From NCBI RefSeq assembly GCF_016031635.1, contig NZ_JACEGD010000025.1, positions 31,386-95,385 on the forward strand: DNA of 64,000 nt. The letters are read 5' to 3'. The notes under the pieces were generated by a model, which did no database searches, was not told where the DNA came from, and saw nothing but the letters and a program-made list of their open reading frames with translations. The DNA comes from Bradyrhizobium diversitatis (GTDB taxonomy: Bacteria > Pseudomonadota > Alphaproteobacteria > Rhizobiales > Xanthobacteraceae). Positions 15,840 through 24,318 of this stretch are shown here, piece by piece. The position numbers were made by a program, and so were the translations under genes. Position 1 is the first letter of the stretch. Each line of letters starts with the position of its first letter.

Positions 15840-18254
15840 ATGACAATCCAACAAAAAACGGCCGAAGCGAGCAGCGACCTCGATCTGCTCGATCGCTATT
15901 GGCGCGCCGCCAACTACCTCTCGGTCGGGCAAATCTACCTGCTCGACAATCCGTTGCTGCGCGAGCCGTTGCGGCCCGAGCACATCAAGCCGCGTTTGCT
16001 CGGCCATTGGGGCACCACGCCCGGCCTGAACTTCATCTATGCCCATCTCAATCGCGTGATCCGCGCCCTGGACCTCAGCATCATCTATGTTTGCGGGCCC
16101 GGCCACGGCGGCCCCGGCATGGTCGCCAACACCTATCTCGAAGGCAGCTACAGCGAGATCTATCCCGACATCGCGCGCGATGCGGACGGATTGCGCAAGC
16201 TGTTCAGGCAGTTCTCCTTCCCCGGGGGCATTCCGAGCCACGCGGCGCCGGAAACGCCGGGCTCGATCCATGAAGGCGGTGAGCTAGGCTACGCGCTGGT
16301 GCACGCCTATGGCGCGGCATTCGACAATCCTGATCTGATCGTCGCCTGCGTGGTCGGCGACGGCGAGGCCGAGACCGGCCCTCTCGCCGCGTCCTGGCAC
16401 TCGAACAAGTTCCTGAACCCGGCTCATGACGGCGCCGTGCTGCCGATCCTGCATCTCAACGGCTACAAGATCGCAAATCCCACCGTGCTCGGACGGATGG
16501 GAAATGCGGAGATCCGCGATCTGTTCCGTGGGTTCGGCCACGAGCCGCTGTTCGTCACCGGCGATGATCCCAAATTGATGCACCGTGCCATGGCGGATGC
16601 GCTCGATGTCGCACTCGCCAGCATCCGCTCGATCCAGCTGCACGCCCGCGACGGGCGGACAAGCGTCGAGCGGCCGCGCTGGCCGATGATCGTGCTGCGC
16701 AGCCCGAAGGGCTGGACCGGCCCGAAGGAAGTCGACGGCAAGAAGGTCGAGGGCTTTTGGCGCGCGCATCAGGTCCCCGTCGCCGGCTGCCGCGAAAATC
16801 CGGCACATCTGAAGGTGCTCGAAGACTGGATGCGCAGCTACGAGCCGGAAAAACTGTTCGACGCGAACGGCGCGCTCGCTCCCGAGCTTCAGGCGCTCGC
16901 ACCTGAAGGTGTCAGGCGCATGGGCGCCAATCCTCACGCCAATGGTGGCCTGTTGAAGAAGGAGCTGAAGCTGCCCGACTTCCGCAGCTTCGCAGTCGAG
17001 GTGCCGCAGCCGGGCGGCACCGTCGCCGAAGCGACGCGCGAACTCGGCAAATTCCTGCGCGACGTCATCCGTCTCAACGCACAACAGCGCAATTTCCGCA
17101 TCATGGGGCCCGACGAGACCGCGTCGAACCGGCTAGATGCCGTGTTCGAGGCCACCGAGCGCGTCTGGATGGAGCCGATCGAGCCTTACGACGTGCATCT
17201 CGCGCAGGACGGCCGCGTGATGGAGGTGTTGAGCGAACATCTCTGCCAGGGCTGGCTCGAAGGTTATCTGCTCACGGGACGGCACGGCTTCTTCTCCTGC
17301 TACGAGGCCTTCATCCACATCGTGGATTCCATGTTCAACCAGCATGCCAAATGGCTGAAGGTCACGCGCGACCTGCCGTGGCGGCGCCCGATCGCCTCGC
17401 TCAACTATCTCCTGACCTCGCATGTCTGGCGCCAGGACCATAACGGCTTCAGCCATCAGGACCCCGGATTCGTCGACCTCGTTGCCAACAAGAAGGCCGA
17501 CATCGTCCGCATCTATTTCCCGCCGGATGCCAACACGCTGCTCTGGATCGCCGATCACTGCCTGCGCACCTACAACCGCATCAACGTCATCGTCGCCGGC
17601 AAGCAGCCGGCGCCGCAATGGCTCTCGATGCAGGACGCGACGACGCATTGCGCTGCCGGCATCGGCATCTGGACCTGGGCCGGAACGGAGGACGGAAAGG
17701 GCGAGCCCGACGTGGTGATGGCCTGCGCCGGCGACGTGCCGACGCTGGAGACGCTCGCCGCCGTCGACCTCTTGCGCAAGGCGTTGCCCGACCTGAAGAT
17801 CCGCGTCGTCAACGTCGTCGACCTCATGACGCTGCAACCCAGGGATCAGCACCCGCACGGCCTCTCCGGCCGCGACTTCGACGGCCTGTTCACCTCGGAC
17901 AAGCCGGTGATCTTCGCCTATCACGGCTACCCCTATCTCATTCACCGGCTGACCTATAACCGCACCAACCATGCCGGCATGCATGTGCGCGGCTTTGCCG
18001 AGGAAGGCACCACGACGACGCCGTTCGATATGGTCGTGCTCAACGGGCTCGACCGCTATCATCTCGCGATCGAGGCGATCGAACGCGTGCCGGGTCTGGC
18101 GACCAAGGCCGCGCATGTGAAGCAGCAGTTCCGCGACAAATTGATCGAGCACTCCCGCTATGTCCGCGAGCATGGCGAGGACATGCCGGAGATCCGCGAC
18201 TGGGTCTGGCCGAACAGCGCCGGCGGCGACACGCCGGCCGAAGCCGGTGACTAG
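15840..18254 (+). CDS. xfp: phosphoketolase (xylulose-5-phosphate/fructose-6-phosphate)
   Basis: Phosphoketolase is a thiamine-diphosphate enzyme that splits xylulose-5-P or fructose-6-P with phosphate, giving acetyl-phosphate plus glyceraldehyde-3-P or erythrose-4-P. The 804-residue length matches the family. Visible signatures are GPGHGGPGMVANTYLEGS near the N-terminus, VVGDGEAETGPLAASWHSNK with the thiamine/Mg site, LHLNGYKIANPT, and CYEAFIHIVDSMFNQHAKWL. The ATG at 15840 follows GGCAGGAAC. The stop is two bases before acetate kinase, which uses its acetyl-phosphate, so the pair is an operon. Alphaproteobacterial examples serve sugar catabolism or carbon-saving bypasses. Confidence 0.96.
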   Translation: MTIQQKTAEASSDLDLLDRYWRAANYLSVGQIYLLDNPLLREPLRPEHIKPRLLGHWGTTPGLNFIYAHLNRVIRALDLSIIYVCGPGHGGPGMVANTYLEGSYSEIYPDIARDADGLRKLFRQFSFPGGIPSHAAPETPGSIHEGGELGYALVHAYGAAFDNPDLIVACVVGDGEAETGPLAASWHSNKFLNPAHDGAVLPILHLNGYKIANPTVLGRMGNAEIRDLFRGFGHEPLFVTGDDPKLMHRAMADALDVALASIRSIQLHARDGRTSVERPRWPMIVLRSPKGWTGPKEVDGKKVEGFWRAHQVPVAGCRENPAHLKVLEDWMRSYEPEKLFDANGALAPELQALAPEGVRRMGANPHANGGLLKKELKLPDFRSFAVEVPQPGGTVAEATRELGKFLRDVIRLNAQQRNFRIMGPDETASNRLDAVFEATERVWMEPIEPYDVHLAQDGRVMEVLSEHLCQGWLEGYLLTGRHGFFSCYEAFIHIVDSMFNQHAKWLKVTRDLPWRRPIASLNYLLTSHVWRQDHNGFSHQDPGFVDLVANKKADIVRIYFPPDANTLLWIADHCLRTYNRINVIVAGKQPAPQWLSMQDATTHCAAGIGIWTWAGTEDGKGEPDVVMACAGDVPTLETLAAVDLLRKALPDLKIRVVNVVDLMTLQPRDQHPHGLSGRDFDGLFTSDKPVIFAYHGYPYLIHRLTYNRTNHAGMHVRGFAEEGTTTTPFDMVVLNGLDRYHLAIEAIERVPGLATKAAHVKQQFRDKLIEHSRYVREHGEDMPEIRDWVWPNSAGGDTPAEAGD

Positions 18255-18256
18255 CC

Positions 18257-19447
18257 ATGCCGGACACGATCCTCGTCCTCAACTCGGGATCGTCGAGCAT
18301 CAAGTTCGGCCTGTTCGATGTCTCGGCGGCTGAGCCCTCCCTGCTCTGCAAGGGCCTGCTCGACGAGCACGAGGCAAAACCCCGGCTCGTGGTGAAGGGC
18401 ACCGCGGGCGAAGACCTGTTCGAGACACGACGGGACGCGCCGGACGCCGATGGCGGCCATCTGTTCGCCGACGTGCTCGGCTTCATCGAGGACCGGTTCG
18501 GCGAACGCAGCCTGCGCGCCGTCGGACACCGCATCGTTCACGGCGGGCCGGATTATTCCGGCCCGGTCGCGCTGACGGACGACATCACCGCGAAGCTGGA
18601 GGCATTGACGCCATTGGCGCCGTTGCACCAGCCGCGCTGCCTTGCGCCGGTTCGCACGTTCGCGGCGATCCGGCCCGGGCTGGCGCAGATCGCGTGCTTC
18701 GACACCGCCTTCCACCACGGCCTCATGCCGCCTGCGAGCCGCTTCGCCATTCCCAGGCGATTCGAGGCGCGTGGCGTCCGGCGCTACGGCTTTCATGGCC
18801 TGTCTTTCGAATATGTCGCGGGACGCCTGGCCGAGATCGCGCCGGAGCTCGCGACCAGACGGACCGTCATCGCGCATCTCGGCAACGGCGCCAGCCTCTG
18901 CGCATTGCGCGATGGCTGCAGCATCGACACCACGATGGGGCTGACGCCGCTCGACGGCCTCGTGATGGGCACGCGCTGCGGCACGATCGATCCCGGCGTG
19001 CTGCTCTATCTGCAGCAGCACGAGAACATGTCGGTCGACGAGGTCCAGCACCTGCTCTATCACGAGTCCGGCCTCTTCGGCGTCTCCGGCACCTCCGCGG
19101 ACATGCGCACGCTGCTGGCGAGCGGCGAGGTTGCGGCGCGAGAGGCGGTTGATCTCTTCAGCTTCCGTGCGGCGCAGGCTGTCGCAATGATGGCGACCAC
19201 GCTCGGCGGCCTGGACTGCCTGGTCTTCACCGGCGGCATCGGCGAGCACGCCAAGGAGATCCGCGCCGCGATCGGCGAGCGGCTCGCCTGGATGGGCGTA
19301 CGCATCGATGCCGCCAGCAACGACGCGGCGCGCGGGCGCATCAACGGCCCCGACGGCACCGTCGATGTCTTCGTCATCCCGACCGATGAAGAGATGACGA
19401 TCGCGCGCCATTGCGCGGCTTTGATCCGTGGACGCCACGTCACGTGA
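18257..19447 (+). CDS. ackA: acetate kinase
   Basis: Acetate kinase reversibly converts acetyl-phosphate and ADP to acetate and ATP. The 396-residue product has the expected motifs: VLNSGSSSIKFGLFD, GHRIVHGGPDY, FDTAFHHGL, RRYGFHGLSFEYV, HLGNGASLCAL, GTRCGTIDPGV and VFTGGIGEHAKEIR. It starts two bases after the phosphoketolase stop. Coupled to phosphoketolase it yields one ATP per acetyl-phosphate formed. No phosphotransacetylase gene is present, so the acetyl-phosphate seems to go to acetate here unless pta lies elsewhere. Confidence 0.97.
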   Translation: MPDTILVLNSGSSSIKFGLFDVSAAEPSLLCKGLLDEHEAKPRLVVKGTAGEDLFETRRDAPDADGGHLFADVLGFIEDRFGERSLRAVGHRIVHGGPDYSGPVALTDDITAKLEALTPLAPLHQPRCLAPVRTFAAIRPGLAQIACFDTAFHHGLMPPASRFAIPRRFEARGVRRYGFHGLSFEYVAGRLAEIAPELATRRTVIAHLGNGASLCALRDGCSIDTTMGLTPLDGLVMGTRCGTIDPGVLLYLQQHENMSVDEVQHLLYHESGLFGVSGTSADMRTLLASGEVAAREAVDLFSFRAAQAVAMMATTLGGLDCLVFTGGIGEHAKEIRAAIGERLAWMGVRIDAASNDAARGRINGPDGTVDVFVIPTDEEMTIARHCAALIRGRHVT

Positions 19448-19479
19448 CAATTTTATGAATGATCTGCCGCAATGCTGCC

Positions 19480-19495
19480 GCCGCGGTTTCGCGGC
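19480..19495 (+). other. intercistronic hairpin
   Basis: GCCGCG, loop GTTT, CGCGGC forms a perfect 6-base-pair stem between acetate kinase and the next gene. It has no run of T after it, so it looks more like an mRNA processing or stabilising element than a terminator. Confidence 0.4.
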
Positions 19496-19530
19496 AAAGA
19501 GAGCGCATCAATCCTGGTTGCGGACAGATC

Positions 19531-21459
19531 ATGAAGACCCACATCATCGAAGAGCTCGGACAAGGCAGCATCCTGCTGCCCGCGCTGGTGGCGGAAGGGC
19601 TCGCCGCCAACGACCGCATCAAGGTGCGGATGAGCGCATTGCAGGCGGCGGCCCAGCATGCGCAGGAGCCTGACCGGCCCGCGAATGACCTCGCCGTCGA
19701 AAGTCAGACTGCAGGCATCGCCCCCGCGGCGATCGCGGCGCTGATCGGCGGCGCCCGTCTGATCGGACAGGGCCGGCTCGCGGCCGCCGATCTTCCGGAG
19801 CTGATGCGGGAGATTGCGGACGATGCAGCGACCATGATCCGCGCCGTCCGCGCCGGCGCGGTGAGCGACGGCGAAAGGGCGCAGGCGCGGCTCGAGGCTA
19901 TCCGCACAGCCGGCCTGCTCGATGCCACCGGCGAGATCGAGATGTCCCGCATCTCGCGCCTGACCGGCGTGGCCGATGCAGGCAGCGACAGCCTGCATCG
20001 CCTCGTCATGGATCTGCACAAGCAGCTCATCAGGCTTGCGACGAGCTGCTCGGAGGAAGCGCTCGACGGCGCCCATGTCTTCGGCCTGCACAGCGAGGAC
20101 CGGCCGGCCGTCGCGGCCTTCATGAAGGGCCTGAACGCGACGCGGGGTCTCAAGTTCAACCATCCAGGCCTCGACACCATGGCTACGCGCGCCGGCGGCC
20201 GGCTGCTGATCCAGAACGACATCGGCACCACGGACGCCCATGTCGTCGTGATCGCGGTGAAGAAGAACGCGGTCACGGTGACCTACACCGACGTGCATCT
20301 GGCGCGAGCGAAGTTCTTCATCTCGCTGTTCGACGCGTTCGAGGTAACTTGGAGCGGCCTTGATCGTCACTCCGCGGCCGGCCTCGGCGAAGACAATTCA
20401 TTCTATCTCGTCACCGGGCAGTATCAGGCCGGTCACGGCGCCGATCGCAACGAATTTCTCGCGGCACTCGGGGCCGCACTGGTTTTCCTGATCGACTGGA
20501 ACAAGGCGCGCAAGCTGCTCAGGACCTGGGTTGCCAAGGACGACGCGGCACGCATCCTGGAATGGGCGGCGCGTCAGCGGATCGGCCATCGCGGCTTCCT
20601 CGAGCTTGGGGGCAACGATCTGCTGGGCTCTGCTGTCCGGAACGTCGCTCCGACGCGGATCGGCTTCGGCGAGCGGCTCGACCAGGCGCTCGGCCGCAAC
20701 GCCGCGATCGATTTTCTGAAGACATCTCTGCGCGCCTCCACCGAGGCACTGCTTGCGGGCCGCTCGGTCAGGACGGTGCGCGACCAGATCGAGGCCGACC
20801 TGATGCGGCACCTCGATCGCGTCGATGGGACGCTGCTGGCAGCCGTGCTGCGCCAGATCGGCCTCGCCCACGATCTCGTCGCGGCGATCTCGCGCCATAT
20901 TGCCGCGCTCCGCGCGAACCAGCCCGTCGACGGCAAGCTGCTGACGCAACACTGCGGCGCGATCGAGCAGAAGGCCGACAGAATCGCGATCGAGAGCCGC
21001 AACGAGGTCGACCGCCTCAATGCCCGCCCGCTGATCGGACAATTGATCGATCGCGCCGAGGAAGCCGTCGACGAGCTGGAGCAGGCCGCATTCATCGCCT
21101 CGCTGATGCCGGAAAGGACCGATCCATCCCTGCTGGCATCGCTGGCCGAGCTTTGCACGGTGGCAGAGACCGCAACCGAAGTGGCCGCGAGCGGCGTCGG
21201 GGCTGCGATCGACGTGCCGGAGGGACGGCGCGCCGATTCCGAGGACGCGCTCTCCGCCGTGACCCGCCTGATCGACGCCGAGCACGCCGCCGACAGCCGC
21301 GAACGCGCGATCACTGCACTGGTCTTCCGCGGCGGCTTCGACGTCGCGACCTCGCTGTCGGTGATCGAGCTCGCCCGCGCCGTCGAGCGTGCCACCGACC
21401 GCTTCGCCGCCTTCGGCCATCTGCTCCGCCGTCACATCATGATCGACCTCGCAGCTTGA
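19531..21459 (+). CDS. uncharacterised protein with PhoU/DUF47-like C-terminal region
   Basis: A 642-residue soluble protein that I do not recognise as a whole. The last 240 residues or so are all-helical and resemble the PhoU/DUF47 family: heptad-like Leu and Ala, an acidic IEQKADRIAIE segment and LIDRAEEAVDELEQAAFIASL, then a second similar bundle. DUF47 proteins are usually linked to phosphate transporters. The N-terminal part has a helical region followed by a mixed segment (residues about 210-290) with HPGLDTMATRAGGRLLIQND and the FFISLFDAFEVTW stretch. ATG 19531 is chosen because upstream codons lack conserved character. It is 83 bases after ackA and 9 bases before the PPDK-like gene, so it belongs to the cassette. 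Confidence 0.6.
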   Translation: MKTHIIEELGQGSILLPALVAEGLAANDRIKVRMSALQAAAQHAQEPDRPANDLAVESQTAGIAPAAIAALIGGARLIGQGRLAAADLPELMREIADDAATMIRAVRAGAVSDGERAQARLEAIRTAGLLDATGEIEMSRISRLTGVADAGSDSLHRLVMDLHKQLIRLATSCSEEALDGAHVFGLHSEDRPAVAAFMKGLNATRGLKFNHPGLDTMATRAGGRLLIQNDIGTTDAHVVVIAVKKNAVTVTYTDVHLARAKFFISLFDAFEVTWSGLDRHSAAGLGEDNSFYLVTGQYQAGHGADRNEFLAALGAALVFLIDWNKARKLLRTWVAKDDAARILEWAARQRIGHRGFLELGGNDLLGSAVRNVAPTRIGFGERLDQALGRNAAIDFLKTSLRASTEALLAGRSVRTVRDQIEADLMRHLDRVDGTLLAAVLRQIGLAHDLVAAISRHIAALRANQPVDGKLLTQHCGAIEQKADRIAIESRNEVDRLNARPLIGQLIDRAEEAVDELEQAAFIASLMPERTDPSLLASLAELCTVAETATEVAASGVGAAIDVPEGRRADSEDALSAVTRLIDAEHAADSRERAITALVFRGGFDVATSLSVIELARAVERATDRFAAFGHLLRRHIMIDLAA

Positions 21460-21468
21460 GGAAGCCCC

Positions 21469-23076
21469 ATGCATATCGTCCGTATCGGCGCTGAAGCCGC
21501 CGAATTGCGCCCTGCCGAGGAAATCGGCGCCAAAGCCGCCAATCTCGCGCGCATGGCGGCGCTGGGCCTGCCGGTGCCGCCTGCCTTCGTGCTCCCGGTC
21601 AAGCTCTGCGCCGACATCATTGCCGGCCATGCGCAGGCCACGCGATACCTGCGCGATGGCTTGAAGGAGGGAATCTCGTTCCTGGAGGGCGCCACCGGAA
21701 AGCGCTTCGGGGACCGCCGGCAGCCGCTCCTGGTGTCGGTGCGCTCGGGGGCGGCGCGATCGATGCCGGGCATGCTCGACACCGTTCTCAATGTCGGCTG
21801 CACGGTCGATGCCGTGCACGGCCTGATCCGCGCGACCGGCCGGCTGCGGCTCGCCTGGGATTGCCGCCGCCGTTTCCTGGAGAGCTTTGGCGAGACCGTG
21901 CTCGAGCTCGACCCGGCCGCCTTTGCCGCCTGCATCTCGGAACTCGTCGCAGCCGAAGACGCCGGCAGCGACCGTGAGCTCGACAGCGAAGCGCTCGAGC
22001 GGCTCGCCAGCCGCGAGCAGGCGCTGGTCGAGGATCGCGCCGATGCCCCGCTGGAGGACGCCTTCGCGCAACTGGAGGCGGCGGCTCAGGCGGTTTATCG
22101 CTCCTGGATGAGCGAACGTGCGCTGACCTATCGAAGCCTCCAGCACCTCGAAGCGCTCGAGGGTACCGCCGTGACGGTGCAGGCGATGGTCTTCGGCAAT
22201 GGCGGTCTTGCCTCCGGCGCGGGCGTGGCATTCTCGCGCGATCCGTCCACGGGCGCGCGGCGTCCGATGATCGACCTCGTGCTCGATGCGCAGGGCGAAG
22301 ACGTGGTTTCCGGAAGACGCACACCTGATACGGCCGAGGCGATCGCCCGCGAGCTGCCGAAACTCGAATCGGAACTCGGCGATATCCTGAGGCGACTCGA
22401 GCACGCGTTCGCCGACGTCCAGGACGTCGAGTTCGCGGTCGAGAACGGCAGGCTCTGGATCCTCCAGACCCGCACCGCCAAGCGCACGCCGCGGGCCGCC
22501 GCCAGGATTGCGATCGATCTCGTGCATGAAGGCCTGATCTCGCAGGACGAGGCCTTGGAGCGGATTGCGGAGATTGATCTCGCCTCGCTCACCGAGACCA
22601 GGCTGGTGTCCACCGGCAAGCCCGCGACGACCGGCATCGGCGCCTCCGGCGGCATCGGGATCGGACGGGCGGCATTCTCGTCCGAAAGCGCCCAGCGCCT
22701 CTCGGCGGCGGGCGAGCCGGTCATCCTGCTGCGTCCCGATACCAGCACCGCCGACATCGCAGGCTTCGCGCTCGCCGCCGGCATCGTCACATCGGTCGGC
22801 GCCCGCACCTCGCATGCGGCCCTGGTGGCGCGGCAAATGGGCAAGCCTTGCGTGGTCGGCTGCCGTGAGCTGAAGATCGATGCCGTCGCGAAGCGAGCCA
22901 AGCTCGGCCAAGTCAGCTTTGCCGAAGGCGAGTGGATGACGATCGAGGGCGATGCCGGAGAGCTCTATCTCGGACGCTGCGAGACGATCCGGACACGGCC
23001 CGAAGCCGAGCTTGCCGAGATCGCCACGTGGCAGGCGCAATCCGGTCAACATGGTCGGCGCGCCGCCGCGCCTTGA
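21469..23076 (+). CDS. PPDK-like phosphotransferase lacking the PEP/pyruvate barrel
   Basis: A 535-residue relative of pyruvate phosphate dikinase. The N-terminal ATP-grasp part is recognisable: GAKAANLARMAALGLPVPP, VSVRSGAARSMPGMLDTVLNVG, TVQAMVFGNGGLASGAGVAFSRD and QDVEFAVENGRLWILQTRT. The swivelling phosphohistidine domain follows with GARTSHAALVARQMGKPCVVG, so the catalytic His is kept. The protein ends about 75 residues later, where full PPDK (about 870-890 residues) would have its PEP/pyruvate-binding TIM barrel. It probably transfers phosphate from ATP to its own His and then to an unknown partner. A GAGGAAG precedes the ATG. It ends exactly at a palindromic repeat. Confidence 0.85.
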   Translation: MHIVRIGAEAAELRPAEEIGAKAANLARMAALGLPVPPAFVLPVKLCADIIAGHAQATRYLRDGLKEGISFLEGATGKRFGDRRQPLLVSVRSGAARSMPGMLDTVLNVGCTVDAVHGLIRATGRLRLAWDCRRRFLESFGETVLELDPAAFAACISELVAAEDAGSDRELDSEALERLASREQALVEDRADAPLEDAFAQLEAAAQAVYRSWMSERALTYRSLQHLEALEGTAVTVQAMVFGNGGLASGAGVAFSRDPSTGARRPMIDLVLDAQGEDVVSGRRTPDTAEAIARELPKLESELGDILRRLEHAFADVQDVEFAVENGRLWILQTRTAKRTPRAAARIAIDLVHEGLISQDEALERIAEIDLASLTETRLVSTGKPATTGIGASGGIGIGRAAFSSESAQRLSAAGEPVILLRPDTSTADIAGFALAAGIVTSVGARTSHAALVARQMGKPCVVGCRELKIDAVAKRAKLGQVSFAEGEWMTIEGDAGELYLGRCETIRTRPEAELAEIATWQAQSGQHGRRAAAP

Positions 23077-23159
23077 AGCGCGATGAGATTCGGATGAATC
23101 GCCGTCGCGCTTTAGGTTTTCCGGAAAATCGCTTCGCACTTTTCCAGATCATGCTTTAG
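23076..23159. repeat. double-hairpin repeat between convergent genes, copy 1
   Basis: The gap between the PPDK-like gene and the RMD1 gene is this repeat alone. The first hairpin pairs AAGCGCGATG with CGTCGCGCTT; a second half-hairpin contains CGGAAAA / TTTTCC. It ends TCATGCTTTAG, whose complement gives the TAA stop of the RMD1 gene, and its first bases overlap the TGA of the PPDK-like gene. The better-preserved copy is at 40945-41049. It may act as a bidirectional terminator. Confidence 0.75.
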
Positions 23160-23998
23160 TGACCGCCGCCGGTCAGGAGCTGAAAAGTCCCCATTGCGAC
23201 CTCGATCAGGATCAGCACCACGACGGCGATCTCGAGGCGGAGCGAGCGCTGGGTGTCGATGATGTCGGTGAGCGCGTTGGCGGTCTCCGACACCGCGGCA
23301 AGCTTGCGCTCGAGCGTGTCGAGGCGCTCCTTCAGCTCGTACTCGTCCTCCAGGCGCGAATAGAGACGATCGAGCTCGGGCTTCTCCCAGAGCACGTCGG
23401 GCTTCTCGGCGATGGCGACGCGGCCGGCGACGCGCTGCTGCACCAGCAGCGCATTGCCGATCAATTGCAGGATGCCCTTGCGCCGTTGCGGCGTGCGGCC
23501 GTGTTCGGCGAGCTCGCGTGCAAACGGCTCGATCACGTCGAAGACCGCGGCGACGCGCCGCTCGTCGCGCGCCAGCGACGTGCTCTTGGCGAGCGCATCG
23601 GCAACCAGCAACAGCCGGTCGTCGGAGAATTTGGCAAGGCAGATCGGCCCGCCCGGCTGGATCGCCTCGGCAGCCTCGTCGTGGCAGAGCTGCGCCTGCG
23701 CGATCTCCTCCTCGTACGGGCTGAGCTCTCCGGTCACACGCGACTTCAGGTTGTCGATGAGGACCTTCTCCTCGGACGGAAGCAGCCCGATCAGCACGAC
23801 GACGCCGTAGCGAAAGATCACGGCAAGGCCGGCATGGACGCGGAAGGCGGCCGGCGTCGAGGACACCAGGGTTCCGATCTCCAGCCCTGACGCATTGATG
23901 CGGTCGCCCAGCATCAGCGCCCGGATCCGCAAGGTCGGCGCAGTCCCCTGCTTCGGCGACGCTGGCGCCGCGCCGACGGCGAGTTGATCGGCGCTCAT
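23156..23998 (-). CDS. RMD1/DUF155-family membrane protein
   Basis: A 280-residue protein of the RMD1 (DUF155) family, known from mitochondrial RMD1 proteins and many bacteria but without an assigned reaction. The DUF155 core includes ALMLGDRINASGLEIG, FRYGVVVLIGL and later FDVIEPFARELAEHGRTP. A coiled-coil-like region (about 200-250) is followed by one hydrophobic C-terminal helix (LEIAVVVLILIEVAMGTFQLL), which would anchor it as a tail-anchored inner-membrane protein. Its stop lies in the repeat shared with the convergent PPDK-like gene. Confidence 0.8.
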   Translation of the reverse strand: MSADQLAVGAAPASPKQGTAPTLRIRALMLGDRINASGLEIGTLVSSTPAAFRVHAGLAVIFRYGVVVLIGLLPSEEKVLIDNLKSRVTGELSPYEEEIAQAQLCHDEAAEAIQPGGPICLAKFSDDRLLLVADALAKSTSLARDERRVAAVFDVIEPFARELAEHGRTPQRRKGILQLIGNALLVQQRVAGRVAIAEKPDVLWEKPELDRLYSRLEDEYELKERLDTLERKLAAVSETANALTDIIDTQRSLRLEIAVVVLILIEVAMGTFQLLTGGGH

Positions 23999-24318
23999 GT
24001 GAGGCCTCTCCCGGGACCAAGATCACACATCTTCGTTGACCTATGTTGCAAGCTGCATCCTCGTCTGAGGGACCGACTGCCCGTGCGCAGCGAAATGTCC
24101 AAGAAGCTTCGAGTTAATACGGCCGGGATGAGCTTGTGCCGAAACATTCGGCAATATTTCCAGCCCGCACGTGACACTTTTGGTTGCGACGACTGGCTGC
24201 GGTTTACCATCGCATGCCGAAGCGCCGCCGGAAAGTTGCACTCGGCAACGCTACGGGTTTATGACAACATCATATAAAACTACGCTTCTCCCGAAGTGCA
24301 GACACTGAAGCCTCAATC
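23999..24318. other. AT-richer intergenic gap
   Basis: This gap of 320 bases separates the divergent RMD1 and glycosyltransferase genes and is clearly richer in A and T than its surroundings. It must hold both promoters. No open frame here looks coding and no repeat family is present. A TTGCAC and a TATGAC 18 bases apart (about 24236-24265) could be a promoter for the plus-strand gene, but this is weak. Confidence 0.45.

Noticed and set aside
20398..23139. 913-residue open frame opposite the DUF47-like and PPDK-like genes
   Set aside because: The plus strand has clear PPDK motifs and ribosome sites here, while the minus strand reads as low-complexity antisense.
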